Shown: in pieces, positions 34,146-43,094 of the stretch
Layout: the number at the start of each line of letters is the position of its first letter
Position numbering within the stretch: position 1 is the first letter of the stretch
Program-made: the position numbers and the translations under genes
Origin: Candidatus Latescibacterota bacterium
GTDB taxonomy: Bacteria > Latescibacterota > UBA2968 > UBA8231
Direction: 5' to 3'
Length of the DNA stretch: 64,000 nucleotides
NCBI GenBank assembly: GCA_022820485.1
Contig: JAJEFJ010000031.1
Coordinates: 16,459-80,458, forward strand
Notes under the pieces: generated by a model
Database searches by the model: none
What the model was told of the DNA's origin: nothing
Seen by the model: only the letters and a program-made list of their open reading frames with translations

Positions 34146-34976
34146 ATGCCCATCACCGACGCCCTCCCCGACATGGAGCGCGAACTCAAATTTTTCAGCG
34201 CGACCAACGACAACCCGCAAAGGCTCACCCGCGCCCAGATCCGCCAGTTCAACGAACAGGGCTACATCTGTCCCTTGGACGTGTTCACGCCCGAGGAAGC
34301 CGCAGCCAATCGCCGCTATTTCGACGCGCTCATGGCCGAGGCCAAGGCCCACGGACACAACAGCTATTCGATCAACGGCTGGCATCGCCACTGCCGGGGC
34401 ATCTACGACCTGTTGCACGAACCGCGCATTCTCGATTACGTCGAAGACCTCCTCGGCCCCAACCTCGTCAGCGTCATGACCCACTACTTTTGCAAGGAGC
34501 CGGGCGAACAAAAACAAGTCGTCTGGCACCAAGACGCCTCGTACTGGCCGCTAACCCCGAGCAAGGTAGTGACCGCTTGGCTGGCCATCGACGATGTATA
34601 TGAAGAAAACGGGCCGATGACCGTCGTCCCCGGCTCGCATTTGCAAGGCCAGATTCCCTTTGAGCACAGCACCGCCGAGGAGCAAAACGTCTTGGGTCAG
34701 AGCGTGCACGATCCACTCCAATGGGGCGGCGAGCCAGTGGCCTTTACCATGCGCGCCGGCCAGATGTCCCTGCACACCGACCTGCTCTTGCACGGCTCGG
34801 CCCCCAACCGCTCCACGCGCCGCCGCTGCGGCCTGACGCTGCGCTACATGCCGCCCGAGGTGCGCACCCGCGAGGAGAAGCGCGCCCACGGCTATATCTG
34901 CCGCGGTACCGACCCGAGCGGCTACTGGATCAACCACCCCGTGCCGACCGGCGACGAGACGCCCTCCAAAGGCTAG
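34146..34976 (+). CDS. phytanoyl-CoA dioxygenase-like Fe(II)/2OG oxygenase
   Basis: This 276-residue PhyH-family protein has the iron triad H118-x-D120 (VVWHQDASYWPL) and H206 (LLHGSAPNRS), with RRCGLTLRYMPP downstream where the 2-oxoglutarate-binding Arg is expected. N-terminal to this is the family-typical GYICPLDVFT. In bacteria these enzymes hydroxylate a wide range of small molecules, so phytanoyl-CoA is not implied. It is divergent from a Gfo/Idh/MocA gene and followed after five bases by the rRNA methyltransferase gene. Confidence 0.9.
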   Translation: MPITDALPDMERELKFFSATNDNPQRLTRAQIRQFNEQGYICPLDVFTPEEAAANRRYFDALMAEAKAHGHNSYSINGWHRHCRGIYDLLHEPRILDYVEDLLGPNLVSVMTHYFCKEPGEQKQVVWHQDASYWPLTPSKVVTAWLAIDDVYEENGPMTVVPGSHLQGQIPFEHSTAEEQNVLGQSVHDPLQWGGEPVAFTMRAGQMSLHTDLLLHGSAPNRSTRRRCGLTLRYMPPEVRTREEKRAHGYICRGTDPSGYWINHPVPTGDETPSKG

Positions 34977-34981
34977 CTACC

Positions 34982-35947
34982 GTGTTCCTACCGGAAGCTT
35001 TTCGCGACCGCTTGCAGGCCATCCTCCCAGCCGAGCACTTTGCCACCTGCTGGCAGAGCTTGGCCGCTGAGCAGCCTACGGCCTTCCGCGCCAACGCACT
35101 CAAGGGCACGCCTGACGCGCTCGTGGCCGAGCTAACGGCGGAGGGCTTTGCGCTGACGCCGCTCGCTTGGAAGGCCGACGCCTTTGTCGTCCCGGCTACC
35201 CAACGCCGCGCCCTCACCGAATGCGCGGCCTACCGCGAAGGCCGGCTCTACATCCAAAACCCCTCCAGCATGGTACCGCCGATTCTCCTGTCGCCGCAAA
35301 GCGAAGAGTGCATTCTCGACCTCGGAGCCGCCCCAGGCAGCAAGACCTTGCAGCTCGCCGAGCTGATGGACAATCAAGGAAGCATCTGGGCTGTGGAGTC
35401 CGTGCGCGGCCGCTTCTTTCGCCTGCGGGACAACCTAGCGCGGCACGGAGCCGAAAACGTGCAAACCCATCTCGCCGACGGAACCCGCATCTGGCGTCGC
35501 CATCCAGAGCGCTTCGACCGCGTGCTCCTCGATGCGCCATGCTCGTCCGAAGGGCGATTCCGCGCCGATGCTCCCAAGACCTATGCCTATTGGAGCCAGA
35601 AGAAGATCGCCGAGGCCAGCCGCAAACAGCGGCGGCTCTGCTACTCAGCCGTGCAATGCCTCAAGCCGGGCGGGGTGTTGGTCTATTCGACCTGCACCTT
35701 CGCACCCGAAGAAAACGAGGCCATCATCAACCGAGTGCTGCGGCAATTCGCCGATGCCCTAACCGTCGAGGACATCGCACTGCCTTTTGCCAATGCGGTG
35801 TCGGGCTTGAGCGAGTGGCGGGGGAAGGCATTTGATGCCCAAGTACAGCGAGCTAAGCGGATTTTACCGCTGGAGGGAATGGAGGGGTTTTTCGTGTGTC
35901 GATTGCGTAAGACGGCGAGTACAGTTAGCGACCTACCTCAGCGCTAA
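34982..35947 (+). CDS. RsmB/RsmF-type RNA cytosine-C5 methyltransferase (NOL1/NOP2/Sun)
   Basis: This 321-residue SAM-dependent methyltransferase contains the SAM-binding LDLGAAPGSK at 112-121, the DAPCSSEG motif with C187 and the catalytic STCTFAPEEN with C238. The cysteine pair is the hallmark of RNA m5C enzymes. It is short and lacks both the NusB-like N-domain of RsmB and the C-terminal PUA-like part of longer RsmF proteins. The GTG start at 34982 lies five bases after the PhyH stop; the longer open frame upstream overlaps that gene in another phase. Its end overlaps the convergent TonB receptor by 23 bases. Confidence 0.9.
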   Translation: MFLPEAFRDRLQAILPAEHFATCWQSLAAEQPTAFRANALKGTPDALVAELTAEGFALTPLAWKADAFVVPATQRRALTECAAYREGRLYIQNPSSMVPPILLSPQSEECILDLGAAPGSKTLQLAELMDNQGSIWAVESVRGRFFRLRDNLARHGAENVQTHLADGTRIWRRHPERFDRVLLDAPCSSEGRFRADAPKTYAYWSQKKIAEASRKQRRLCYSAVQCLKPGGVLVYSTCTFAPEENEAIINRVLRQFADALTVEDIALPFANAVSGLSEWRGKAFDAQVQRAKRILPLEGMEGFFVCRLRKTASTVSDLPQR

Positions 35948-38021
35948 GCCCCAAGCGCCAAGTCCGGCCCGCAGCGGGTTCGAAGAAGCGCCCGCCAAAG
36001 GCGTTGGGAACCACTGAGCCGTTGTACCGGGCATCAAACAAGTTATCGACCGCGACAAAGGGCCTCGCTGCGCGATAGTCAATCCCCAAGCGCAGATCGA
36101 CTCGCAGGTACGCACCATTGAAAAACTCGTCGGACGCGGCGTCGCTGCCGGGCGGCGGGCCGTTGAAATCATTGGCCCAGTAGCGGCCAACCCGCTCTAA
36201 TTCGATCTCGGCAAACAGACCCTGCGGGCTGTCGTAGCTCAGCGCGGCGAAGAGCCGATGGCGCGGCACGCCCGGCACCTCGTTGCCAGCGAGCTGAACA
36301 AGTTCACCGTCGGTCTCAACCTCGTAGTCCTCAAAAACGTAGTCGCCAAAAGTGTACGCGAGGGTGGTCCGCAGCCCCGAGACCGGCACCGCCGAAAGCG
36401 AGAGCTCCAACCCCCGGTTGCGCGCTTGACCGGCGTTGCGGAAGTAAATCTCCTCGCTGTCTTCACTCTCGACCTGAAAGGGAATCAGCGCGTCGGCGAT
36501 CTGGAGTTGATACAAGGCGACCTCCAGATCCAAGCGCGCCCGGCGCACGTGGCGGCGCAATCCCGTCTCCAACCCGAGGACGCGCTCAGGGCCTAGATCC
36601 GGGTTGAAGCCGCCCTCGCCGCTGGGCCGGTTGCCCAACTCAGAGGTCGTGGGCGTCTGGAAGGCCGTGGCAACATGGGCGTACCAGCGCGAGAAGGGAT
36701 CGAGGCGGTACACCATGCCCACCATCGGACTGAACTGGCCCATGTCACGCGAATTATCGTCCACGGCAAATCGGTAGCGGTCGTAGCGCCCCCCTACGGT
36801 CGCAGTCAGCGCATCACCCAAATCTCTCTCCACGGAGACAAAGGGCCCGAAACTCCGCACCTGTTCCTCCTGATCCACTTGGCTATCGCCGTATTGCACG
36901 AGTGCGAAGACGCGCTCGTCTTCTACTCGCACGCCCTCGGGCAAGCCCTCGTTGGCAAACTCGCGGCGGTCGTCGCGTTGGAAGTCCAAGTCGAGGCCAG
37001 TCACGAGGCGCGTACTGGCCCAAGCAAATTGGTGCTCGCTGCGCAGGCCGCCAGCGCGGCGGTCGAGCTCAATGATGCGGCCTGGAATGGGGTTTTTGAG
37101 CGCGCGGCCAACGCCGTACAGCACGAGGCTCGACGCGCGATGGTGCTGTGCGTGCGGCGGGCGATATTCGAGACGAATGCCGCCTTGGCCCTGCTGCACC
37201 TGCTTGGATGCCCCCTGCCCTACCACAAATCCGCGTGCGCTGCGTGGACTGGTGCGCACAGGTTCCGCAGCGAGCGAACTCGGATTGAACAAGTACGGAG
37301 CATCGTACAAATGCAGTAGAAGCGTCAACTCAGTATTAGGAGTGAGAGCGTGGCCGACGAGTGCGTTGAGGCTGCGAGCGCGGGCGTCGGCATGGTCGCG
37401 ATAGCCCTCGCTGCGCAGCTCGTACAAGCTGGCGAACGCATGAGTATTATCAGTTCGCCCCGCAAGACTCGTCTGCGCGCGGAACAGGCCGTTGCTGCCG
37501 GCGATCAAGCGCGGCTCCACGCGCCAAGCCTCCTCAGCCGGAGCTTGGGTGTGGGCTGCGAGCACGCCGCCGCCCGCATTGCCGTACAGCGAAGAACTGG
37601 GACCGCGCAGAACCTCAATGCGTCCGGTTGACCCCAAGTCGAGGTTGTTGAGCTGGCTCTGGCCGTCGGGCATGGTCAGGGGAATGCCGTCGAGCAAGAC
37701 CTTGATCCCACGCACGCCAAACGCCGCGCGTGCGCCCAAGCCTCGCACACTGAGCCGATCGCCTTGAGACAGGTTGTGGCGGTTGGCGATGAACAGCCCA
37801 GGCACCGGACGCAGCGACTCGGCCAGCGAGAGCCCGGGCCGGGCGCGCCCGACCTCAGCGATCACGGTCGTAGCCAGCGGCAAATCAAATCCCTCGCGAG
37901 GCGCGCGTGTCGCCGTGATTTCGATGGGGGACATTTGGTAGCGGGGTTCAGGATCGTCGGCGCGAGCGGCTGCGGCGATCAGGATTAGCGTTAGGCACTG
38001 GATTAACTGATTTTTTTTCAT
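35925..38021 (-). CDS. TonB-dependent outer-membrane receptor
   Basis: This 698-residue precursor has a signal peptide (about residues 1-22), a TonB-box-like segment SPIEITATR near residue 32, the plug domain (about 45-160, with LSVRGLGARAAFG and VLRGPSSSLYGNAGGGVL) and a 22-strand-type beta-barrel. The last residues (RLGLSAEVGR) do not end in the usual aromatic, though the strand pattern is normal. It would take up a siderophore, vitamin or glycan with TonB energy; the ligand cannot be read. The nearby intergenic region holds no clear Fur-box. Confidence 0.93.
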   Translation of the reverse strand: MKKNQLIQCLTLILIAAAARADDPEPRYQMSPIEITATRAPREGFDLPLATTVIAEVGRARPGLSLAESLRPVPGLFIANRHNLSQGDRLSVRGLGARAAFGVRGIKVLLDGIPLTMPDGQSQLNNLDLGSTGRIEVLRGPSSSLYGNAGGGVLAAHTQAPAEEAWRVEPRLIAGSNGLFRAQTSLAGRTDNTHAFASLYELRSEGYRDHADARARSLNALVGHALTPNTELTLLLHLYDAPYLFNPSSLAAEPVRTSPRSARGFVVGQGASKQVQQGQGGIRLEYRPPHAQHHRASSLVLYGVGRALKNPIPGRIIELDRRAGGLRSEHQFAWASTRLVTGLDLDFQRDDRREFANEGLPEGVRVEDERVFALVQYGDSQVDQEEQVRSFGPFVSVERDLGDALTATVGGRYDRYRFAVDDNSRDMGQFSPMVGMVYRLDPFSRWYAHVATAFQTPTTSELGNRPSGEGGFNPDLGPERVLGLETGLRRHVRRARLDLEVALYQLQIADALIPFQVESEDSEEIYFRNAGQARNRGLELSLSAVPVSGLRTTLAYTFGDYVFEDYEVETDGELVQLAGNEVPGVPRHRLFAALSYDSPQGLFAEIELERVGRYWANDFNGPPPGSDAASDEFFNGAYLRVDLRLGIDYRAARPFVAVDNLFDARYNGSVVPNAFGGRFFEPAAGRTWRLGLSAEVGR

Positions 38022-38051
38022 AGCATTATTATGACGTTACGCATTTTCCTT

Positions 38052-38078
38052 GTCATGCTGAGCGGAGCGAAGCATCCC
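38052..38078. repeat. REP-like imperfect palindrome
   Basis: ATGCT at 38055-38059 and AGCAT at 38071-38075 bracket GAGCGGAGCGA, giving a small palindrome of the dispersed 'tcatgctgagcg...agcgaagcat' kind found repeatedly in many bacterial genomes. It lies in the 139-base gap upstream of the TonB receptor. Confidence 0.5.
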
Positions 38079-38160
38079 ATACTTAAGAAGCCGTACATAA
38101 TCAGTTTCTAAAGAACACCACGAAGAAATACAGACGCAAACCGGGAATTAGGACCAAGCC

Positions 38161-38625
38161 ATGAGCATGGGAATCGCCCTACTGCTGTTGCTAGGCGGAT
38201 GCTTTGCCGCAGAGGACGGACCAAGCGGCGCAGTAGAAGCCCTGCGCAGCGAGGTGGAGTTTGTCGAGGACGCGGGATTGGAGGGCAGCGTGTCGATCGA
38301 CAGCTTGACTTGGTTGCCGTTTTTTCCAGAGCCGGGATTCGGGGGAACAGCGGAATTCGAGGGGGCCTTTGCGGCCGTGTTTAGCAATGTCGGCGACGCC
38401 ACCGTGTGGGTGCGCTACGACTTGCGGTTTTTCGACCAAGAGGAATTTCTAATCGACGCGTTTATACCGTTTGGGCAACCGGTAATCCTCAGCGCCGGGG
38501 AAACGCGCCGCGTGGAAGGAGATTTTCTAATTCGCACCGACGACCCGCGCGATTTTGAACGACTCGCCCTAATGAAGCTCGTAGCGCACATCAGGCGACC
38601 TTCTCAATTAGGAATTAGGAACTGA
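38161..38625 (+). CDS. putative lipoprotein of unknown function
   Basis: This 154-residue protein begins with a signal peptide ending in the lipobox LLGGC, with the lipidated Cys near residue 14. The remainder, FGGTAEFEGAFAAVFSNVGDATVWVRYDL and a strand-rich end, looks like a small beta-sandwich, perhaps a fibronectin- or LEA14-like fold. Its last codons (QLGIRN) and stop are supplied by a heptad repeat block, so the C-terminus may have been altered by repeat expansion. No clear ribosome-binding site; expressed function unknown. Confidence 0.6.
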   Translation: MSMGIALLLLLGGCFAAEDGPSGAVEALRSEVEFVEDAGLEGSVSIDSLTWLPFFPEPGFGGTAEFEGAFAAVFSNVGDATVWVRYDLRFFDQEEFLIDAFIPFGQPVILSAGETRRVEGDFLIRTDDPRDFERLALMKLVAHIRRPSQLGIRN

Positions 38626-38670
38626 GAATTAGGAATTACCCCGCCCTAATTCGTAATTCCTAATTCCTAA
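38608..38670. repeat. AATTAGG-type heptad repeats forming a hairpin
   Basis: TTAGGAATTAGGAA at 38608-38621 and its exact reverse complement at 38657-38670 bracket further copies of the same heptad. A related block lies at 38774-38790. The array supplies the stop of the upstream lipoprotein and could act as a terminator-like hairpin. Confidence 0.7.
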
Positions 38671-38775
38671 CTGACGTTACGCAGTCGCTCTATATCTTGC
38701 GGATTATCAAAGCCTGTTGACCCAAGATATTGGGGCGAAATTGCGGATTTGCTGGAAAACTGCGTAACATCAGTT
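38669..38775. repeat. 107-bp element with 17-bp terminal inverted repeats (MITE-like)
   Basis: AACTGACGTTACGCAGT at 38669-38685 is mirrored by ACTGCGTAACATCAGTT at 38759-38775, 16 of 17 bases matching. The interior of about 73 bases has no ORF. TTCCTAATTC-type repeats flank both ends, which could be a duplicated target. An 11-base match, GACGTTACGCA, recurs at 38033-38043. No transposase is nearby, as expected for a non-autonomous element. Confidence 0.65.
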
Positions 38776-38788
38776 CCTAATTCCTAAT

Positions 38789-39586
38789 TCAAAACGCCAC
38801 AAAGCCCCCACAAACCGGAATGCACTGCCCAGTGACGTAATCCGACAGGTCGGACGCCAAAAACTCCACCACTTTAGCGCAGTCCTCGGGCGTGCCCAAG
38901 CGGCGGAGAGGAATCTGCGACTCTAAGCGCTGGCGCGATTCCTCGCTGTTGCGGCCCTGGGCCACGGCGCGGGACGACAAAATTAGGCCCGGGGCAATGC
39001 AGTTGACGTGGATGCCATACGGGCCTAGCTCGGCGGCGAGTACCCGCGTGTAGTGGACGATACCGGCCTTGGCCACCTTGTAGGGCATCCCACCGCCGTC
39101 GCGTCCGCTCCACAGCCCCGCTTGCGAGGCCACGTTGATGATTTTGCCGGATTGGGCCTCCTTCATCGCCGCGCTGACCGCTTGACAGCAGTGGATGGTG
39201 GCGGTGAGGTTGATGTCCATGATGTAGCGGTAGTGGTCTTCTCCAGCCAAGGAGGCGGCTTGTTCCTCGTGCGAGCGCAAGTTGCCGCCGGCGTTGTTGA
39301 CCAGTATGTCGATGCGGCCAAAAGTATCGAGTCCCTCGGCGACCAAGGCATCTACTGCTTGGCGGTCGGTGACATCCACGGCAATGCCCACGGCGCGGCG
39401 ACCGAGGTTGACGACTTCGGCTTCCACAGTCTCGGCCGCGAGTTCTTCGCCGTATTCGCGCGCGGCCTGCAGGTCTATGTCGGCGATGATAACGTCCGCG
39501 CCCAAGCGAGCCAGATGGAGGACGTAAGCGCGACCCAAGCCGCGCGCACCACCCGTGATGAGAGCAACCTTGCCTTCAAGCGACAT
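38789..39586 (-). CDS. short-chain dehydrogenase/reductase
   Basis: This 265-residue classical SDR has TGGARGLGRAYV near residue 11, the NNAGG motif near 92, a catalytic Tyr/Lys in YKVAK, and the Ser upstream (NVASQAGLW). The C-terminus SDYVTGQCIPVCGGFVAF is normal. ATG 39586 has AGGAG at seven bases; the TTG one codon upstream is not needed. It resembles 3-oxoacyl-ACP reductase or glucose 1-dehydrogenase-like enzymes; the substrate is unclear. Its stop abuts the heptad repeat block. Confidence 0.88.
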   Translation of the reverse strand: MSLEGKVALITGGARGLGRAYVLHLARLGADVIIADIDLQAAREYGEELAAETVEAEVVNLGRRAVGIAVDVTDRQAVDALVAEGLDTFGRIDILVNNAGGNLRSHEEQAASLAGEDHYRYIMDINLTATIHCCQAVSAAMKEAQSGKIINVASQAGLWSGRDGGGMPYKVAKAGIVHYTRVLAAELGPYGIHVNCIAPGLILSSRAVAQGRNSEESRQRLESQIPLRRLGTPEDCAKVVEFLASDLSDYVTGQCIPVCGGFVAF

Positions 39587-39738
39587 CAAAAATCTCCTTT
39601 TCCAAATAATTAGGACACGACATCAATCGTCGGCAATCCACGAAGAGCCAAGAGAATTGGATAAAACTTGCATGACAAGAGGAGCGTTTGGCAAATTAGG
39701 TGCTAGCGAATGCGCGTTACCTAACAGAAAGAGGTCGA

Positions 39739-41121
39739 ATGGCAGAGCAAATCGGTGCAATCATTGAACAGGGGCCAGAGGACTGGCAGATCGTACAACA
39801 GGACGAGCGTGGGGAAGGAAGGATTGAGCTAGAGGGTCGATGGAAGTTTGAAACGCCCGGACAAGTGGAGGTGCGCTTGGTGTGGGAGGATACAGGGGTG
39901 GCCGTTGCGGCCGGTTTGGACTGGCAGGCGGTACCGACAGCGGAGGATGGTACTTGGAAAGGTGCTTTGAAACGCATACCCGCAGGAGGGCTTTACCGGC
40001 TGGAGACGCGGTTGCGGACGGCGGACAACCCGGCTGGGGAATGGTCGCCGCGCGGGGATATGCGGCACTTTTTGGGGGTAGGCGATTTGTGGGTGATTGC
40101 CGGGCAGAGCAATTCGGCCGGATACGGACGCGGACCGTACGAGGATCCAGTCGAGTTGGGGGTCCATCTGTTTAGGAACAGCGAGCACTGGGCACTGGCG
40201 ACGCACCCGATGAACGAATCGACCGCTACCCAACACGCAGTGAACCGCGAGGCCGCCAACCCAGGGCATTCGCCCTACCTGCAATTTGGCCGCACGCTCA
40301 AAAGAGTGCTCGCGCACCCAGTGGGTTTAGTACAGACGGCATTGGGAGGCTCTCCGCTCACTCGTTGGAACCCCGGCGAGCCTGGGGCGGCGGATTTGTT
40401 CGACAATATGGTGCAGTGCGTGGACAAGGTCGGAGGAACGGTCCGGGGTATTGTGTGGTACCAAGGGGAAAGCGATGCGGGGACCGACGCGGACGCGACC
40501 AGTTACGCGCAGCGGTTCCAGCAAGCAGTCGCCGCCTGGCGGGAGGCCCTTGCCGATGCGGAGTTGCCGGTGCTCACCGTGCAGCTAAACCGCGTGTACC
40601 AACCCGCCGACCCGGATGCCGATCGGCACTGGAGCCAAGTGCGCGAGGCCCAGCGGCAGGTGGCGCGGCAAGTGCCGGGCATAGGTGTGGTGCCCGCACT
40701 CGACTTGCCGCTTGCCGATCTGATCCACACCAGTCCCGCCGGCAACATGCTCTTGGGCGAGCGGTTGGCGCAGGCGGCTTTGGGGCTGGTCTATGGCCAA
40801 GTAGTAGCTTGGCAAGCACCGGATTTAGCGGCGGCCCGGCGGCGGGAGGACCGCGTCGAATTGGAGTTTACTGCCGTCGAGAGCCGGATGGACAGCATCG
40901 ACTTAGAGGCCAATAGCTTCCGGGTCGAGGATGAAGCCGGCGAGGTGCCAATCGCAGCGGTGGTCTATCCCCAGGACCACCGCGTCGAACTGATCTTGGA
41001 GCGGCCTTTGCAAGGGGCGGCTAGGGTTCACGGCGGCTACGGCAAGGATCCAGCGACCGTGCCAGCGGATATGGAGCGATTCTTGCCCATGTTGGGCTTT
41101 TGGGGCGTGGAGATTGTCTGA
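39739..41121 (+). CDS. sialate O-acetylesterase-like SGNH hydrolase
   Basis: This 460-residue protein matches the sialate O-acetylesterase group of SGNH hydrolases: the nucleophile-type Ser124 in IAGQSNSAG, the IVWYQGESDA motif near 229-236, and LIHTSPAGNMLLGERLA with the candidate catalytic His. A beta-sandwich-like N-terminal 110 residues precede the hydrolase domain. The start is ATG 39739, with AAGAGG five bases upstream. No signal peptide is visible, so it may act in the cytoplasm or need a different export path. The stop overlaps the next start (TGATG). Confidence 0.82.
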   Translation: MAEQIGAIIEQGPEDWQIVQQDERGEGRIELEGRWKFETPGQVEVRLVWEDTGVAVAAGLDWQAVPTAEDGTWKGALKRIPAGGLYRLETRLRTADNPAGEWSPRGDMRHFLGVGDLWVIAGQSNSAGYGRGPYEDPVELGVHLFRNSEHWALATHPMNESTATQHAVNREAANPGHSPYLQFGRTLKRVLAHPVGLVQTALGGSPLTRWNPGEPGAADLFDNMVQCVDKVGGTVRGIVWYQGESDAGTDADATSYAQRFQQAVAAWREALADAELPVLTVQLNRVYQPADPDADRHWSQVREAQRQVARQVPGIGVVPALDLPLADLIHTSPAGNMLLGERLAQAALGLVYGQVVAWQAPDLAAARRREDRVELEFTAVESRMDSIDLEANSFRVEDEAGEVPIAAVVYPQDHRVELILERPLQGAARVHGGYGKDPATVPADMERFLPMLGFWGVEIV

Positions 41122-41837
41122 TGATTATGGTACGCGCAAGTATCTTATCGGCTGCCCTGCTGTTCGGCAGCGCTGGGGCGCAGACGAATCTGGTAGGTTC
41201 CTGGGAGAGCTGCCAGAGCGAGTTGGGCTCCTTCGTAGAGCACTTCTATATCGAGTTCAATAGCAATGGGCGCTTCCGCCGCGTCGCGCTGCGGGACGAT
41301 TCCGAGCGGCCGGTAACAGAAGATCAAGGCCAGTACGAAGCCGCTAACGGCATTGTTACCCTGCGCTATACCGCCAACGTCAGCGGGGTGCTGGCCGAAC
41401 AAAGCGAGACGGTGCCCTTCCAGCTAGAGGACGACACCCTGTATTGGGGAGCCGAACCCGCAATCGCCTTGGCGCGAGCACAGGAACTAGGCGACGAACT
41501 ATTGGGTCGGTGGGGCATCGTCAATTTTGCCGATGGGACGCTGGCCGGACACGTGGTCTTCCGGGCCGATGGAACCTACGAGCTAGAATTGGGTGGCGTC
41601 GGGCACAGCGGGGTGTGGTCGCGAGCGGGGTCGGGCGTAGTCCACTGGCCGACCACTGCCGATGAAGCCGGGGTCGTTGGGTTGCCGGCGGTGTGGACCA
41701 ATGTGCGCGTCGAGGGCGACCAGCTCTTCTACGACATCGCCTGTAGTTTCACCGTTGAAGCCGTGCGGTTGGCCACGGCTGTGGCGGAGGTGTCTTGGGG
41801 GGCGATCAAGCACCGTCTCGCAGGCCCGCCAAAATAG
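41121..41837 (+). CDS. secreted protein of unknown function, lipocalin-like pattern
   Basis: This 238-residue protein has a signal peptide (about residues 1-20, ending SAGA) and two similar halves, each with a start like LVGSWES or LGRWGIV and a strand such as EFNSNGRFRR or VVFRADGTYELE. That pattern fits a duplicated lipocalin-like beta-barrel, seen in many secreted hypothetical proteins. It overlaps the preceding esterase-like stop by one base and is very likely co-transcribed; whether it helps bind the same substrate is not known. Confidence 0.6.
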   Translation: MIMVRASILSAALLFGSAGAQTNLVGSWESCQSELGSFVEHFYIEFNSNGRFRRVALRDDSERPVTEDQGQYEAANGIVTLRYTANVSGVLAEQSETVPFQLEDDTLYWGAEPAIALARAQELGDELLGRWGIVNFADGTLAGHVVFRADGTYELELGGVGHSGVWSRAGSGVVHWPTTADEAGVVGLPAVWTNVRVEGDQLFYDIACSFTVEAVRLATAVAEVSWGAIKHRLAGPPK

Positions 41838-42759
41838 CCGTCGCAAGCTCCATCGTCGCGATGGCCTCGTCCAAGTCCGCAGCCGGCGGGCCGATGGGAC
41901 GACCGGCCTTAATGCAGTCGAAGAAGTGGGCGGCCTGTGCTAGGGTGCTGTCCGTACCCTCCTTTTGCAAGTGCTTGCGCTCCCCGTCGCAGACCAACTC
42001 GCAGGTGGAAATCCCCTCTATATAGGCTGAGATGTCGCGGCCGTGGATTTCGTAGCGCTCTAGGCGGGCGTCGGTGGTGTAGTTGGCGCAGATCTGGGCG
42101 ACGCAGTCGTTTTCAAAGACGACCAACGCGGCGTGGACGTCCTTGTAGGCGGATGCGCGCCGGACAAAGCTGTGGACTTCGGCGACCGGCGCTCCACCCA
42201 AGTGGCGCACCAGATCAATCGCGTGGATCGGGCTTTCGAGCAGCATGTTGTCCATGACGATTTCGGGAAAGCGGCCACCGGCGATAAAACCGCTCATGCT
42301 CTTGTGGAACTCGCCGACTAGCTGGTAGATCGGGCCGCGAGACTCGATCTCCCCGCGCACCTGCAAGACCAACGGATCAAAGCGGCGATTCCAACCGACC
42401 ATGCCACGGGCACCGCTGGCCTCAGCAGCCTCTTTCAGAGCGCGGGTCTGGTCCAAACTCATACCCGGCGGCTTCTCCAGCAGAGTATCGATCCCTCGCT
42501 CCAAGCACGGCAGGGCCGCCTCGGCATTGAGATGGGCCGGGGTCGCGACGATCGCCGCGGCCAATTCCTCGGCGTCGAGCATAGCCTCTACGTCCGCGTA
42601 GCGGCGTTCGATGCCCCACTCGTCGCCGACCTGTTCGCGGCTTGCCGCAACCGGATCGCAGACGGCGACCAACTCGACGTCCTCCAGCTCATGCAGGGCG
42701 CGCACGTGGCCGCGACCGCGACCGCCGCAGCCAATTAATCCAACAGGTATATTCGCCAT
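41806..42759 (-). CDS. Gfo/Idh/MocA-family oxidoreductase
   Basis: This 317-residue NAD(P)-dependent dehydrogenase begins GLIGCGGRGRGHVRAL, has the catalytic EKPPG near residue 95, and the family VGWNRRFDPL and SPIHAIDLVRHLGG segments. It overlaps the convergent secreted protein by 32 bases. The ATG has TAAAAGGAGC upstream. It is the third member of this family in the window; the three differ enough to be separate lineages and probably use different substrates. Confidence 0.88.
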   Translation of the reverse strand: MANIPVGLIGCGGRGRGHVRALHELEDVELVAVCDPVAASREQVGDEWGIERRYADVEAMLDAEELAAAIVATPAHLNAEAALPCLERGIDTLLEKPPGMSLDQTRALKEAAEASGARGMVGWNRRFDPLVLQVRGEIESRGPIYQLVGEFHKSMSGFIAGGRFPEIVMDNMLLESPIHAIDLVRHLGGAPVAEVHSFVRRASAYKDVHAALVVFENDCVAQICANYTTDARLERYEIHGRDISAYIEGISTCELVCDGERKHLQKEGTDSTLAQAAHFFDCIKAGRPIGPPAADLDEAIATMELATAILAGLRDGA

Positions 42760-42821
42760 AGATAGCTCCTTTTAGTACCTAGGGACCGATTTAGTTTCCC
42801 TCTCCAGATAGCGCAAGTGCA

Positions 42822-43094
42822 TCAACCACGCATCTTTCTGGCACTCTCGAAGTCCTTTTCCAACTCTTCACGGGTTAAGTTCGCAACAGGAACTTGGTAC
42901 GACTTCAAAATATCAAAAAAAGCCACTCTGCCTAGGCCAGCGAGTTCTGCGGCTCGCCCTGAGGATAAGCGACCAATTTCATAAAGCTTTGCTGCCAAAA
43001 GTATTCGTGCTTCCTGTGCAAATTCATCAGGGGTTTCTTTTAGCGCATTCAGGATGTTGGCAGGGCATTCAATCTTTATATCTACAGACGACAT
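42822..43094 (-). CDS. UPF0175-family antitoxin-like protein (no toxin adjacent)
   Basis: This 90-residue protein matches the UPF0175 family, usually the antitoxin half of a pair with a PIN-like DUF3368 toxin. It has ILLAAKLYEIGRLSSGRAAELAGLGR (residues about 31-56) and VAFFDILKSYQVPVANLTREELEKD. The start has GGAGG at six bases. The next gene downstream is an unrelated oxidoreductase after 60 bases, and no toxin ORF is seen. It is the second orphan antitoxin-type gene of the window. Confidence 0.78.
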   Translation of the reverse strand: MSSVDIKIECPANILNALKETPDEFAQEARILLAAKLYEIGRLSSGRAAELAGLGRVAFFDILKSYQVPVANLTREELEKDFESARKMRG

